Assembly: GCA_018675425.1 (NCBI GenBank)
Contig: JABGYD010000023.1
Span: forward strand, 1-40,962
Length of the DNA stretch: 40,962 nucleotides
Source of the DNA: Kordiimonadaceae bacterium
Lineage (GTDB): Bacteria; Pseudomonadota; Alphaproteobacteria; Sphingomonadales; Emcibacteraceae
Direction: 5' to 3'
The notes beneath the pieces are model-generated. The model saw only the letters and a program-made list of their open reading frames with translations. It did no database searches and was not told where the DNA came from. Shown one piece after another: positions 25,646 to 35,368 of this stretch. Made by a program: the position numbers and the translations under genes. How positions within the stretch are numbered: the stretch's first letter is position 1; the number at the start of each line of letters is the position of its first letter.

Positions 25646-26939
25646 ACACCTAAATACCACTAACATAAATTTCGAGCAGGATTTTAATGATCTTCTTTTA
25701 CAGAACCGTTGTGTCCAAAATGATGTATCTGGCGTTGTTAAGGATATTCTGCAAAATGTTAAAAATCACGGCGATCAAGCCCTGTTTGATTACACCAAAA
25801 AATTCGATAAATTTCTAATAGATAATTATACTATTCGGGTGAGAAAGCAGGAAATTGAAGACGCACTTTCTAATTGTAATGAGGATACCTTAAAAGCACT
25901 CAAACTCTCCGCAAAACGAATAACTGATTTTCATATTCGTCATATTCCAGAAAATGATCAGATTACGGACGATATTGGCGTAGGATTAGGTATACGCTGG
26001 AACGCCGTTGAGGCAGCGGGTATATACGTTCCTGGCGGTAAAGCCGCATATCCGTCCTCAGTATTAATGAACGCCATACCAGCCAAAGTGGCTGGTGTTG
26101 AACGCATCGTAATGGTTGTTCCATCTCCTAATGGATATTTAAATCCGCTTGTCCTCGTAGCCGCCCATATATCTGGAATTAGTGAGATTTATAAAATTGG
26201 GGGAGCACAAGCAATTGCTGCACTTGCTTACGGCACAGAAACAGTCAAATCAGTGGATGTAATCGCTGGCCCCGGCAACGCTTATGTTGCGGCAGCAAAG
26301 AAAGAAGTTTTTGGTACAGTCGGTATCGATATGATTGCTGGGCCATCTGAAATTTTAGTTCTTGCAGATAATAAAAATGATCCAAGTTGGGTAGCAATAG
26401 ACCTTCTATCCCAAGCGGAACATGATGAAATGTCGCAGAGTATCCTTATTACAGATAGCGAGGCCTATGCTGATAAAGTTGTTGATGAGATTGAAAAGCA
26501 TTTAAAAACTATGCCCCGAGCAGATATAGCGCGGGTAAGTTGGCAGAACCAAGGCTGTATAATAATAGTCAGTGACCTAAACGATGCACCCGTACTTATA
26601 AATCAGATAGCACCGGAACATCTTGAGCTAGCAATTGAGTACCCTAAAAGGGTTCTTACTAAGATAAGAAATGCTGGTTCTATTTTCATCGGGCGATACA
26701 CGCCAGAAGCTATCGGCGATTATATTGCTGGTCCTAATCACGTTTTACCTACTTCTGGCAACGCGCGGTTCTCTTCTGGTCTGAGCGCCCTTAACTTTAT
26801 GAAAAGAACCACACTTATTCAGTGTGATGCGAAGAGCCTTGCTAAAATAGGTCCTTCCGCGATGATCCTAGCCGGCGAAGAAGGCCTAGACGCTCACAAA
26901 GCATCAATCGCAATTAGGCTTGAAAAAAAAATTACATGA
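25638..26939 (+). CDS. hisD: Histidinol dehydrogenase
   Basis: Last enzyme of histidine synthesis, oxidising histidinol to histidine with two NAD+ and a zinc ion. The protein has 433 residues, full length. Visible are the NAD-site region [35 protein letters not shown], the zinc ligand region [13 protein letters not shown], and the catalytic IAPEHLELA (Glu-His) followed by [19 protein letters not shown]. The start overlaps hisG and the stop overlaps the next gene by four bases, so all three are translationally coupled. Confidence 0.97.
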   Translation: MVKHLNTTNINFEQDFNDLLLQNRCVQNDVSGVVKDILQNVKNHGDQALFDYTKKFDKFLIDNYTIRVRKQEIEDALSNCNEDTLKALKLSAKRITDFHIRHIPENDQITDDIGVGLGIRWNAVEAAGIYVPGGKAAYPSSVLMNAIPAKVAGVERIVMVVPSPNGYLNPLVLVAAHISGISEIYKIGGAQAIAALAYGTETVKSVDVIAGPGNAYVAAAKKEVFGTVGIDMIAGPSEILVLADNKNDPSWVAIDLLSQAEHDEMSQSILITDSEAYADKVVDEIEKHLKTMPRADIARVSWQNQGCIIIVSDLNDAPVLINQIAPEHLELAIEYPKRVLTKIRNAGSIFIGRYTPEAIGDYIAGPNHVLPTSGNARFSSGLSALNFMKRTTLIQCDAKSLAKIGPSAMILAGEEGLDAHKASIAIRLEKKIT

Positions 26940-27427
26940 CAGAAGAAAAATGCACTCAACGAATATCTTTCATAGAACTCGACGATAAAACTATTATCAG
27001 TCGCAATGAAGATATCGAAAATGAACGTAGGGTTGCTATTTTTGATTTACTAGAAAATAACTACTTTGCTCCAAAGTCTAGTATATCTGGTGATTATCTA
27101 GGTCCTTATAATATACTTATAAGGATGGAAGATAATCGTCTCGCTATCGACCTATATACAGAAACTAATAACATGTTGTCCACGGTCGTTGTCCCACTTA
27201 GCCCTTTACGTGCTATCATTAAGGAGTATTTTCTCATCTGTGATAACTATTACACAGCTATTAAAAAAGCGAGCACGCGCCGCATTGAAGCCATTGATCT
27301 AGGAAGACGTTCACTCCACGATGAGGGGGCGGAAATTTTACGTTCTCGTATTATGGATAAAATTGACATTGATTTTAATACAGCTCGGCGTCTTTTTACT
27401 CTTATATGTATAATGCAAATTAGGTAG
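26936..27427 (+). CDS. UPF0262 family protein
   Basis: A 163-residue cytoplasmic protein of the UPF0262 family, which sits directly behind hisD in many Alphaproteobacteria. Family blocks are NEDIENERRVAIFDLLENN, DYFLICxxYY-type EYFLICDNYYTAIKKA, RRIEAIDLGRRSLHDEGAE and the closing IDIDFNTARRLFTLICIM. No catalytic motif or membrane segment is seen. Its start overlaps the hisD stop by four bases and its stop lies three bases before the phosphatase-like gene. The role is unknown; its fixed position suggests a link to translation or histidine genes, but this is only context. Confidence 0.9.
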   Translation: MTEEKCTQRISFIELDDKTIISRNEDIENERRVAIFDLLENNYFAPKSSISGDYLGPYNILIRMEDNRLAIDLYTETNNMLSTVVVPLSPLRAIIKEYFLICDNYYTAIKKASTRRIEAIDLGRRSLHDEGAEILRSRIMDKIDIDFNTARRLFTLICIMQIR

Positions 27428-27430
27428 TCC

Positions 27431-27886
27431 ATGATTAAAAATAATAAAACAAATTCAAATGATTTACCGAGCAGTGTTTTATTCATTTGTAATTTTAATA
27501 CTATCCGTTCACCGATAGCAGAAGCTATCGCCAAATATCATTGCAACAATAAAATTTATATAGATAGTGCTGGAGTAGCTGAGAAAATTGGAAAAGTTAA
27601 TCCTTTTGCAGTTTCAATCATGGAGGAAGTAGGCATTGATATCGCCAGGCATAAAACGAAAAAACTTGAGGGACTAATTAATACATCATTTGAACTCATC
27701 ATTGCATTAAGTTCAGAAGCCTATAGAGAAGTTCAAGAACTTGCAAAAGGTAATTCTGTTATGATTGAATATTGGCAAATAAAAGATCCAACTGAGATCA
27801 GCGGAAACCGTGAAACTATTATGTCTGCATTTAGAGACCTACGCGAGGAACTCTATGAAAATATTAAATTACGTCTGAGTAATTGA
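27431..27886 (+). CDS. Low-molecular-weight phosphatase-like protein
   Basis: A 151-residue member of the LMW protein tyrosine phosphatase / arsenate reductase fold. The phosphate loop C-x5-R is C20-N-F-N-T-I-R26 followed by S27, differing from the usual CxGNxCRS mainly at the loop middle. The general-acid loop is present as KDPTEISG. These alphaproteobacterial copies between the UPF0262 gene and infA are a conserved but poorly characterised group. A second active-site cysteine needed by some arsenate reductases is not seen in the loop, so a phosphatase role is more likely than arsenate reduction. Confidence 0.85.
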   Translation: MIKNNKTNSNDLPSSVLFICNFNTIRSPIAEAIAKYHCNNKIYIDSAGVAEKIGKVNPFAVSIMEEVGIDIARHKTKKLEGLINTSFELIIALSSEAYREVQELAKGNSVMIEYWQIKDPTEISGNRETIMSAFRDLREELYENIKLRLSN

Positions 27887-28003
27887 AGTAATCCCAATTA
27901 AAAATTAATTTATTCGAAAATTTTAATGAACATTTATCTTGAATTTTGCTGAGTTTTCTCTATTTTTCCCATTATTCTTGATGAATTCAATAAAGGAGCC
28001 AGA

Positions 28004-28222
28004 ATGGCTAAAGAAGAGTTATTAGAAATTCGTGGCAAAGTCACAGAACTTCTACCCAATGCAATGTTTAGAGTTGAACTTGAAAATGGTCATGAAGTAC
28101 TTGGTCACACAGCTGGTAAAATGCGTAAAAATCGTATCCGTGTTCTTGCTGGTGATGATGTACTTGTTGAAATGACACCTTATGATCTGTCCAAAGGCCG
28201 GATCACATATCGCTTTAAATAA
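28004..28222 (+). CDS. infA: Translation initiation factor IF-1
   Basis: A 72-residue OB-fold protein that binds the 30S A site with IF-2 and IF-3. The sequence [40 protein letters not shown] and the ending KGRITYRFK are standard for alphaproteobacterial IF-1. A strong AAAGGAG ribosome site precedes it. The 117-base gap upstream, in an otherwise packed operon, probably holds its own promoter, although I could not fix the elements. Confidence 0.98.
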   Translation: MAKEELLEIRGKVTELLPNAMFRVELENGHEVLGHTAGKMRKNRIRVLAGDDVLVEMTPYDLSKGRITYRFK

Positions 28223-28236
28223 GCGTATCCGGTCGG

Positions 28237-28821
28237 ATGGTACATAAAGACCAAAACCTTATTTTAGCTTCCGCATCTCCGCGACGTCTGGAACTCCTTA
28301 AACAGGTTGGAATTTCGCCTAATCTAGTTATCCCTTCAAATATTGATGAAACACCTCTAAAAAGGGAACTCCCACATGAACTGGCAAAACGCCTCTGTCG
28401 CCTTAAGGCAGAGAAGGTGGCTAGTACTAACAAGGGTTCATTTATTCTTGCTTCGGATACAATAGTTGCATGTGGAAACAGAATGCTTGGAAAAGCAGAA
28501 AACTCCAGTGAGGCCGAAAAATTTCTCAAACTACTCAGTGGGCGGCGTCATAATGTTTATACTAGCATCTACCTCATAACACCAAGTGGTGACACAAGTA
28601 TAAAATGTGTCAAGACTGTCGTTAAGTTTAAATCACTAGAACGAAGTGATATTGAATTTTATTTGCGCAACGACGAATGGCAAGGAAAGGCCGGCGGTTA
28701 TGCTATACAGGGGCTGGGAGCACGCTTTATAAAAGCAATTAATGGCTCTTACAGCAATGTTGTAGGTCTCCCATTATTTGAAACAGTAAATATGTTAAAG
28801 GGGCGCGGTTATCCGCTTTAG
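28237..28821 (+). CDS. maf: Maf family nucleoside triphosphate pyrophosphatase
   Basis: House-cleaning pyrophosphatase that hydrolyses non-canonical or m7G/dTTP-type nucleotides to monophosphates. The 194 residues carry the signature ASASPRRLELLKQVG near the N terminus, the catalytic Asp in LASDTIVACGNRMLGKA, LSGRRHNVYTSI, and the GKAGGYAIQG loop; the later GSYSNVVGLPL block is also standard. It lies 14 bases after infA and five bases before the RNase gene. Sub-family (dTTP/UTP versus m7GTP type) is not decided here. Confidence 0.94.
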   Translation: MVHKDQNLILASASPRRLELLKQVGISPNLVIPSNIDETPLKRELPHELAKRLCRLKAEKVASTNKGSFILASDTIVACGNRMLGKAENSSEAEKFLKLLSGRRHNVYTSIYLITPSGDTSIKCVKTVVKFKSLERSDIEFYLRNDEWQGKAGGYAIQGLGARFIKAINGSYSNVVGLPLFETVNMLKGRGYPL

Positions 28822-28826
28822 ATATT

Positions 28827-30215
28827 ATGCCCGTCAACAAAAAATTAATAATAAATTGTAATGTTGGCGAAACTAGATTTGCGTTACTCGAAGATGATCA
28901 AGTTAGTGAAATTCGTCTTTTTCGTGATCATAAACCTTCTTACGTTGGAGCAATTTATTTAGGACGGGTAATCAGGGTATCAAGGGAATTTCAAGCGGCT
29001 TTTGTCCAACTCAGTAAAGAACTTACTGGATTTTTACCAATAAAAAATATGCCTAAAAGATCAGATAAGAAAATAAAAGATCTGACTACTGCCCTTCATG
29101 AAGGCGAACGGATTATTGTTCAAGTAACAGCGGATGCAGCGCCCGAGAAGTCTTTAAAACTTAGCGGCCGAATTGAATTAATCAGTACAGCTCTAGTTGT
29201 TCATCCTTTTCGCAGTGGTTCATTTGTTTCAAGTCGAATAAAAAATCCTGCAAAACGCGAGGAACTGAAAAAATTTGGTGCTAGTCTCTCAATTGATAAT
29301 ATTGGCATAACATTTAGAACTGACGCAGAAAGTCTTCCACTAGAACAGCTAAAAGACACCGCAAATAATTTAATAAAAAACTGGAATGATATTAGTAAAA
29401 ATCAAGCAAGTAAAAAATGCCCTAAATTACTCACGCAAGGACCTGATCCCATAGAGCAAATTATGCGGGACTATTCAACTACTGATTTAACAGAAATTCT
29501 CATTGACCATGCCGGTGCGCTAAAAACAGGTATCTTTTGGGCTAAAACATTTGCACCGAGCCTTATTAATAAAATTACGCACTACACCGATAAAGAAAGT
29601 ATCTTTAGTCATTATGACGTCGATGATGCCCTTGAACAAATCAGTGCAGTGAATATTTCAACAAAATCGGGCTCATGGATTACCTTCGAAAAAACAGAAG
29701 CTATGACGGTCATTGATGTCAATATGGGAAACGCTCAAATTTCCGGTGATAATGAGGTGCAAATTTTTGCAATTAATCGTGAAGCCGCTCGGGAAATATT
29801 TCGACAATTTCGCCTCCGTGGAACTGGCGGAATTATCATCATCGATTTTATTAATATGATAAATAAAGGTAATATTAAAAGCCTTCTTCAGTTTATTGAT
29901 GAATTGATATTAAGTGATCCTATGCCATTACAAAGAGGTAATATTTCATCCCTCGGTCTTCTCGAAATATCTCGAAAATCCCGTCAGCAAGACCTAGATA
30001 GTTATTTACTAAAAAAAATAGATCCAAAAGAAACTATTTCAACAAAGTGTCTTTTTCTTTTACGAAACGCTGAAAAAGACGCCGGTAAAAATCCAGGCAA
30101 GCCAGTTATAATTTTAGTTACTAAACAACAAAAAAAATGGTTTGAGAAACACTCAATTATTTTTGATCAATTTCAAAGGCGAACACACGCCTCATTAAAA
30201 ATGGAGTTATCATGA
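28827..30215 (+). CDS. Ribonuclease E/G family endoribonuclease lacking the zinc-link
   Basis: A 462-residue RNase E/G catalytic-core protein that would cut single-stranded A/U-rich RNA in rRNA maturation and mRNA decay. An S1-like domain (about 36-115, [20 protein letters not shown]) is followed by the DNase-I-like half. Magnesium ligands D297 and D340 ([17 protein letters not shown]) and N299 are kept. The aspartate three residues after D340, usual in IDFIDM, is N343. The CPxC zinc-link motif that joins protomers should follow [16 protein letters not shown] but is absent. Position between maf and yacG is typical of Alphaproteobacteria. It is shorter than E. coli RNase G (489) and has no RNase E scaffold tail. 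Confidence 0.88.
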   Translation: MPVNKKLIINCNVGETRFALLEDDQVSEIRLFRDHKPSYVGAIYLGRVIRVSREFQAAFVQLSKELTGFLPIKNMPKRSDKKIKDLTTALHEGERIIVQVTADAAPEKSLKLSGRIELISTALVVHPFRSGSFVSSRIKNPAKREELKKFGASLSIDNIGITFRTDAESLPLEQLKDTANNLIKNWNDISKNQASKKCPKLLTQGPDPIEQIMRDYSTTDLTEILIDHAGALKTGIFWAKTFAPSLINKITHYTDKESIFSHYDVDDALEQISAVNISTKSGSWITFEKTEAMTVIDVNMGNAQISGDNEVQIFAINREAAREIFRQFRLRGTGGIIIIDFINMINKGNIKSLLQFIDELILSDPMPLQRGNISSLGLLEISRKSRQQDLDSYLLKKIDPKETISTKCLFLLRNAEKDAGKNPGKPVIILVTKQQKKWFEKHSIIFDQFQRRTHASLKMELS

Positions 30216-30397
30216 AAGCTGCTAATAACAACAATAAATGTCCTATTTGCAAGGGAGTTTCAACAGAGAAATATCATCCGTTTTGCAGTAATCGCTGTAG
30301 TGAGATTGACCTTGGTCGATGGTTTAAAGGTAATTACATTATTCCAGGTGAAAAGACATCCCAAGGTCAAAATGAAAATGAAGATTCTGAAGGTTAA
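30212..30397 (+). CDS. yacG: DNA gyrase inhibitor YacG, zinc-binding
   Basis: A 61-residue zinc-ribbon protein that binds GyrB and inhibits gyrase. The four zinc cysteines are C10, C13, C25 and C29 ([22 protein letters not shown]), with the typical GNYIIPG following and an acidic, disordered tail. The start overlaps the end of the RNase gene by four bases. It closes the core operon before tRNA-Phe. Confidence 0.95.
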   Translation: MKAANNNNKCPICKGVSTEKYHPFCSNRCSEIDLGRWFKGNYIIPGEKTSQGQNENEDSEG

Positions 30398-30494
30398 ATC
30401 TAGTGCTTTTATAACTTTATTGTTTTTAAAAAGAGTGCTGGACAGCGCCTCTCTTATTTTCTATAACCCACGCACCTCGAATGATTTTTCCCAC

Positions 30495-30569
30495 GCCCGG
30501 GTAGCTCAGGGGTAGAGCAGCGGATTGAAAATCCGCGTGTCGGTGGTTCAAATCCGCCCCCGGGCACCA
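30495..30569 (+). tRNA. tRNA-Phe(GAA)
   Basis: A 75-base cloverleaf with encoded CCA (30567-30569). Acceptor GCCCGGG/CCCGGGC, D-arm GCTCAGGGGTAGAGC, anticodon stem CGGAT/ATCCG around loop TGAAA with anticodon GAA at 30527-30529, and T arm GGTTCAAATCC are all standard. It lies 97 bases after yacG and is transcribed in the same direction. Confidence 0.97.
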
Positions 30570-30615
30570 TTAAAATCAATTAAGTAATTGATTTATATTT
30601 ATTATTTATATAATT

Positions 30616-30650
30616 AAAAAGGCTCCCGTATTTCTACGGGGGCCTTTTTT
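30616..30650 (+). terminator. Strong intrinsic terminator after tRNA-Phe
   Basis: Arms 30616-30630 and 30635-30649 (AAAAAGGCTCCCGTA and its complement with one G-U pair) enclose a TTTC loop and run into six T residues. It ends the tRNA-Phe transcript, and since the stem starts with five A residues it also works in reverse, terminating the convergent beta-propeller gene. Confidence 0.9.
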
Positions 30651-30670
30651 GTTTTGTAAAGTGGCTAAGA

Positions 30671-33600
30671 TTATTCGCTGGCTAAAATCACCTTATTACG
30701 CTTGGCAAAATAAGCATCATTGAAGGCCGCAACAGGACCAGTTAATATTGCCTGATACTCAGGCTTTAATGCCTGCCAACGGTCATTGATGTGTCCAAAG
30801 CGGTCACGCATACGTTGGTTCATTGGTGGTACGATATTATCAACGATACGGTAGATATCCTGCATATCCGCGAATACCATATCCGGCCAGTTTAGCGTAT
30901 CTTGGAAATATGTCCGGTCCGCGCTTACGACTTTTTCTTCCCATGCATCAACCGCATTAACGATATCTTGCGCTAACTTCTTAAGATCTTCGTCATTAGC
31001 ATCGTTCTTGACTTCCGCTTCGGCTTGATTGCGCGCATCACGGGCCGTTTTAATGCTATAGGTTAAATCACGCAGTGATCCATCAATCTGATCCGTCAGC
31101 TCATACTTTTCCATGAGCTGATCGTTTGTGACTTCAACGCGTGGATCGTACTCAATGGTCAACGGTTGTTCCATCACTTCACCGTCAAAACTTAAACGTA
31201 CGGTATAATCGCCCGGACGTTGTTTTGATCCTTCCGTGATGTTGTCACCACCACCAGAAAGAACATAAAGGTCCTTAATTTCCGAATAGTTTTCACTACG
31301 GTAATCCCACGTTGCTTTATTCAGTCCTTTATTTGCTGGAATTTTATAAGCACTCGCTGAACCGCTGCCATCACGGTTTTCTGTATCAGATTTTAATGTA
31401 CGAACAACATTTCCTGAACCATCAAGAATTTCCATTTTAACTGGATTTTCTTTTAAGTCTGGTTCTGACCCAAGGGTATAATAAATTACCGCTTGCATGG
31501 TCATGTTACCAACACGCGCGTCATAGGCCACTTCTGGTTTATAAAGATGCGCTTTATCTTCGTCGTGATCCTCTGCTCCTTGACGAAGCGGCGAAAGATC
31601 GTCAAGAACCCAAAACGCACGCCCTTGAGTTGAAATCGCAAGATCAGCATGCTTCACCTGAATATCGGTGATCGGAACCACAGGTAAGTTTTGTTGATAT
31701 GCTTGCCAATTATCACCACCATCGACGGAGAAATACATTCCCGTTTCCGTACCCGCATAAAGAAGGTTTGCGCGAACTGGGTCTTCACGAACTACGCGTA
31801 CAAATGCGCCTTCAGGAATGCCGTCTGTAATTTTAGACCATCTGCGGCCATTGCTGGTTGTTTTATAAATATAGGGCTCATGATCATCATATTTATAACG
31901 CGGTGTCGCGATATAAACGGTGTTTGCATCATGCGGTGAAATTTCAATTGAATTTACCATTCCATCTTTATTCGCGGATGGGGTTACGTCTTCCCATGTT
32001 GCGCCGCCGTCTTCTGTTTTAGATAACATCCCATCATCAGAACCCGCCCAGATTACATTTGCGTCATACGGGCTTTCCGTAACCGTAAGCAGCGCATTAT
32101 AACTGTCCGTTACTTCACGAGTAATCGTATCAGGGTGTGTTTGCTGATATTCCGTTTGGTTCTTTGTAAGATCAGGACTGATATCCGTCCATGTTACACC
32201 GCGGTCTGATGATTTATGGATCACGTTACTCGCGTGATAAATCACACTTGTATCATGGGTCGATACAAGCACAGGCGCATTCCATTTCCAGCGATAACGA
32301 CGCTCATTCGGGTTAACACCGAAACCAAGTTCACGGTATGGCTCAACATTTCTGCGTACGCCCGTTTCGCTATCAAATTCATTAAGCTGACCAAGGTAAC
32401 AACCGCCGTACATATAGCGTGGATTATCACGGTCCATGGCAACATGAGCATTTTCACAGCCTGCTACGGAAATATAAGCATCTTCGCCCATATCGCCTGA
32501 CACCCCTTTACTGGCAATACCAACCGATGAATTGTCCTGCTGTCCGCTGAACATGCGATAAGGAAAACTGTTATCCGTATTCACGCGGTAGAACTGTGCG
32601 GTTGGTTGGTTATGAATGGATGACCATGTTTTACCACCGTCAAACGTCACTGTACCACCGCCATCATTGGCGTTAATCATGTTAAGGCTGTTGTCTGGAT
32701 TGATCCAGTGACCATGATGATCACCATGGGGCGTACGAATTCGTTCCCAGGTTTTACCGCCGTCCGTTGAGCGGTTCATTGGTGCGTTTAGCGTATAAAG
32801 CGTATCCGCATTATTTGGGTCCGCATAAATATGCATATAATACCAAGAACGGGAAACCAGTTGACGGTTTGCCGTCACATGTGTCCAGTTTTCACCGCCG
32901 TCCACGGATTTATAAAGTCCACTGTCTTCGCCCGTGCGTTCATCATCACCCGCTTCCACGAGCGCATATAATAGCCCGTCTTGTGCACCGGACGGGGTAA
33001 TACCCATTTTACCAAGTTTTTCCGGAAGGCCGTTCACAATTTTATCCCAAGTTTCGCCGCCGTCATTGGATTTATAAAGTCCGCTACCCGGACCGCCACT
33101 GCGCATGCCCCATGGGTTACGATTTTGATCCCACATGGACGCATAAATAATCCGTGGATTATTCGGGTCCATCTTCATATCAACGCCACCAGACGTTTCA
33201 TTGGTGAAAAGTTTTTGCTCCCAAGTATCGCCGCCATCGGTGGTTTTATAAATGCCGCGCATTTCGGTTGGCTGCCACGGACTACCTTGCACGGATACGA
33301 GGACCGTGTTCGGGTCCCCTGGCATCACGATCACTTCTGAAATCTGACGCGCATCTTTTAAACCAATATGTTTCCAGTTTTTACCAGCATCGGTCGAAAG
33401 GTAAACCCCGTCACCATAACTTGATGCCACATGACGGTAGGGGCTTTCCCCCATACCAACCACAACAACATTCGGGTCAGTTTTTGAAACGGTCACGGAA
33501 CCAACCGACGCTGTACCAAAATGACCATCAGAAACATTTTCCCATGTGTGTCCTGCATTCACGGTTTTAAAAACACCGCCAACAGCCCCCATATAATAAG

Positions 33601-33799
33601 TTTGATCATCACCGATCACACCCGACACCGTGGTCACGCGGCCACCGCGAAATGGACCAACTTCGCGGTATTCCATCGCTTTTAGATTATCTTCGTTAAT
33701 GATACCATCAACCGCACTCGCAGTTGTAGCCATAAGCCCCGCACCAACGATCCCAGTCATATAATATGTTAATAAATTAGATTTGAATTTAAATCCCAT
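30671..33799 (-). CDS. Exported Asp-box/VPS10-like beta-propeller protein
   Basis: A 1042-residue exported protein. I start at ATG 33799 behind GGGAGAG, which leaves a clean signal peptide (MGFKFKSNLLTYYMTGIVGA through TTASA); a further-upstream ATG at 33865 has no ribosome site. The body contains at least nine Asp-box motifs of SxDGGxTW type (for example STDAGKNW, TTDGGDTW, SNDGGETW, SVDGGENW, STDGGKTW, VDGGDNW), marking sialidase/sortilin-like beta-propellers, probably two. After about residue 800 come a beta-sandwich-like part (RPGDYTVRLSFDG) and a helical C terminus. Such proteins are often labelled glycosyl hydrolase, but no catalytic residues can be assigned; a scaffold or peptidase-associated role is equally likely. 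Base composition looks richer in G+C than its neighbours. Confidence 0.85.
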   Translation of the reverse strand: MGFKFKSNLLTYYMTGIVGAGLMATTASAVDGIINEDNLKAMEYREVGPFRGGRVTTVSGVIGDDQTYYMGAVGGVFKTVNAGHTWENVSDGHFGTASVGSVTVSKTDPNVVVVGMGESPYRHVASSYGDGVYLSTDAGKNWKHIGLKDARQISEVIVMPGDPNTVLVSVQGSPWQPTEMRGIYKTTDGGDTWEQKLFTNETSGGVDMKMDPNNPRIIYASMWDQNRNPWGMRSGGPGSGLYKSNDGGETWDKIVNGLPEKLGKMGITPSGAQDGLLYALVEAGDDERTGEDSGLYKSVDGGENWTHVTANRQLVSRSWYYMHIYADPNNADTLYTLNAPMNRSTDGGKTWERIRTPHGDHHGHWINPDNSLNMINANDGGGTVTFDGGKTWSSIHNQPTAQFYRVNTDNSFPYRMFSGQQDNSSVGIASKGVSGDMGEDAYISVAGCENAHVAMDRDNPRYMYGGCYLGQLNEFDSETGVRRNVEPYRELGFGVNPNERRYRWKWNAPVLVSTHDTSVIYHASNVIHKSSDRGVTWTDISPDLTKNQTEYQQTHPDTITREVTDSYNALLTVTESPYDANVIWAGSDDGMLSKTEDGGATWEDVTPSANKDGMVNSIEISPHDANTVYIATPRYKYDDHEPYIYKTTSNGRRWSKITDGIPEGAFVRVVREDPVRANLLYAGTETGMYFSVDGGDNWQAYQQNLPVVPITDIQVKHADLAISTQGRAFWVLDDLSPLRQGAEDHDEDKAHLYKPEVAYDARVGNMTMQAVIYYTLGSEPDLKENPVKMEILDGSGNVVRTLKSDTENRDGSGSASAYKIPANKGLNKATWDYRSENYSEIKDLYVLSGGGDNITEGSKQRPGDYTVRLSFDGEVMEQPLTIEYDPRVEVTNDQLMEKYELTDQIDGSLRDLTYSIKTARDARNQAEAEVKNDANDEDLKKLAQDIVNAVDAWEEKVVSADRTYFQDTLNWPDMVFADMQDIYRIVDNIVPPMNQRMRDRFGHINDRWQALKPEYQAILTGPVAAFNDAYFAKRNKVILASE

Positions 33800-33952
33800 C
33801 AGTCTCTCCCATTCTTTTGTGATTCTTATGGAAGAGACCTTACAAGCTGATTTTATATCTGACAATCCGCTTTTTAAAAAGAGGGCCTTACTCAGGAGCC
33901 GGCGGGCACCGAGACTTTCAATGACTTAACTGAATTTTTAGGTTTTAAAAAA

Positions 33953-35365
33953 CTATAATAATTGTGATAACTGGTTGATATCTTCCATTATGGAAATCTT
34001 TTTACCAGAATTTATTATTTTTTGGCACTGTTCTGGGCTAAAATGCCCTTTCGTAAGTTCAAAAAACTTATCCTCGATATCATCCCATGACATAGGACGC
34101 TGAGAAGAACCCATAGGATAATCAACACGTTTCACATATTTTTCACTACCGCTATAAATTTCTATTTGTGCAGGAAAACCTCCAGTTTGAATATGAAAGT
34201 CTGTCAATTCCTGATCAGCTATAATCTCTACCTTATCCATTAATTTAATAATTATTTGATCAAAAATCGCCGGTTCTTCAAAATCATGCATGGAGATATT
34301 GTCTTGTTTAACAACGGCTAATGCAACCGCATAAGGAAGACTAAAGCGTGCGGCCATATGATTTGATATTTTTCTTGTCGAGAGCGTTTTGGCACTATCT
34401 GCTTTTACGCGTACAATAATTTTATCTAAATCATCTGGCGATAGTTGCTTTTCTATACAAAGAATTGCAGCTGCATCCATTGCACTATGGACGCCATAAC
34501 AACACGCATATTTTTTTAATGATATTTTAACAATACTCGGCGTTCCTGAATTGGGCACGATGAGTGCTTGTCCATCACCATGACTATGGCTTGCAACAAT
34601 TCCCATTTCGCCCGTGACGACCCGCTCACTTGCTGTCATTCCCCGTTTAGCAAGATCCGCAGCATTAACCCCAAGCTGTGCGGCTTGCCCATTAACCCAA
34701 TCCTTATCCATACCAAAGGAGCCATTGGCCGGTGCCAATGATGGCATTAATCCATTTGGGGAACAAGCTCCGGCAATCCCCAGCGCATATAATACTTGTT
34801 CAACATCTACTTTAAGCAATTTTGCACAAGCCACCGCCGCCCCAAGCGGCCCTGCAAGGCTAGTTGTACGAAAACCCCTACCACCACTTCTATGTTTGCG
34901 ACCCACGGCTCTCAAAACGGCAATTGCAACCTCTAACCCCGCAGCAATCGCAGTGATTAAATCTGCACCACTACTCTTTTCTCGTTCTGCAACGGCGAAC
35001 GCTGCAGGAATAATAGTAACCCCTAAATGTCCATTATTACGGGGATCAACAACAACATCTTGATAATCAAGAATTTCTGCCCATGTCCCATTACAAAGCG
35101 CGGCAGTGTTTGCCGGCATTTTACCGCGCCCCGACCATAATGATGAACCCGTATCACTTTTATTATATTCCAGATTAAAATCTTCGTTAATCTTCCCCGA
35201 TTGATGATTTCTATTATAGGCACCAATTGAAATAATAATCACATCAAAAATCATTTTTGAAATATGATGTCGCGCTTTTTCATCTATGTCTGAAAACGAA
35301 AGATCATGTGCATATTTCGCCAATGCCCACTCTGGAGCAGAATTATCAATCATATTATCAGCCAT
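33953..35365 (-). CDS. MmgE/PrpD family protein (second copy)
   Basis: A 470-residue MmgE/PrpD protein, only distantly similar to the copy at 18039. Family blocks are WAEILDYQDVVVDPRNNGHL, the Ala/Gly-rich helix GPLGAAVACAKLLKVD, ANGSFGMDKDWVNGQAAQLG and a CCYGVHSAMDAA segment equivalent to the usual YPxCxxxHxxxDA. It starts three bases after the ABC ATPase stop, so it is the last gene of the amino-acid transporter operon. That position suggests it acts on the imported compound, as a dehydratase, epimerase or decarboxylase of an amino- or polycarboxylate; the reaction is not known. Confidence 0.87.
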   Translation of the reverse strand: MADNMIDNSAPEWALAKYAHDLSFSDIDEKARHHISKMIFDVIIISIGAYNRNHQSGKINEDFNLEYNKSDTGSSLWSGRGKMPANTAALCNGTWAEILDYQDVVVDPRNNGHLGVTIIPAAFAVAEREKSSGADLITAIAAGLEVAIAVLRAVGRKHRSGGRGFRTTSLAGPLGAAVACAKLLKVDVEQVLYALGIAGACSPNGLMPSLAPANGSFGMDKDWVNGQAAQLGVNAADLAKRGMTASERVVTGEMGIVASHSHGDGQALIVPNSGTPSIVKISLKKYACCYGVHSAMDAAAILCIEKQLSPDDLDKIIVRVKADSAKTLSTRKISNHMAARFSLPYAVALAVVKQDNISMHDFEEPAIFDQIIIKLMDKVEIIADQELTDFHIQTGGFPAQIEIYSGSEKYVKRVDYPMGSSQRPMSWDDIEDKFFELTKGHFSPEQCQKIINSGKKISIMEDINQLSQLL

Positions 35366-35368
35366 TTT

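Noticed and set aside
27431-27886. Arsenate reductase annotation for the LMW-phosphatase-like gene
   Set aside because: Fold and C-x5-R loop fit, but there are no ars neighbours and the gene sits in a housekeeping operon, so arsenate resistance is not supported.
33800-33865. Upstream ATG extending the propeller protein by 22 residues
   Set aside because: It would bury the signal peptide behind a charged extension and lacks a ribosome site; ATG 33799 follows GGGAGAG.
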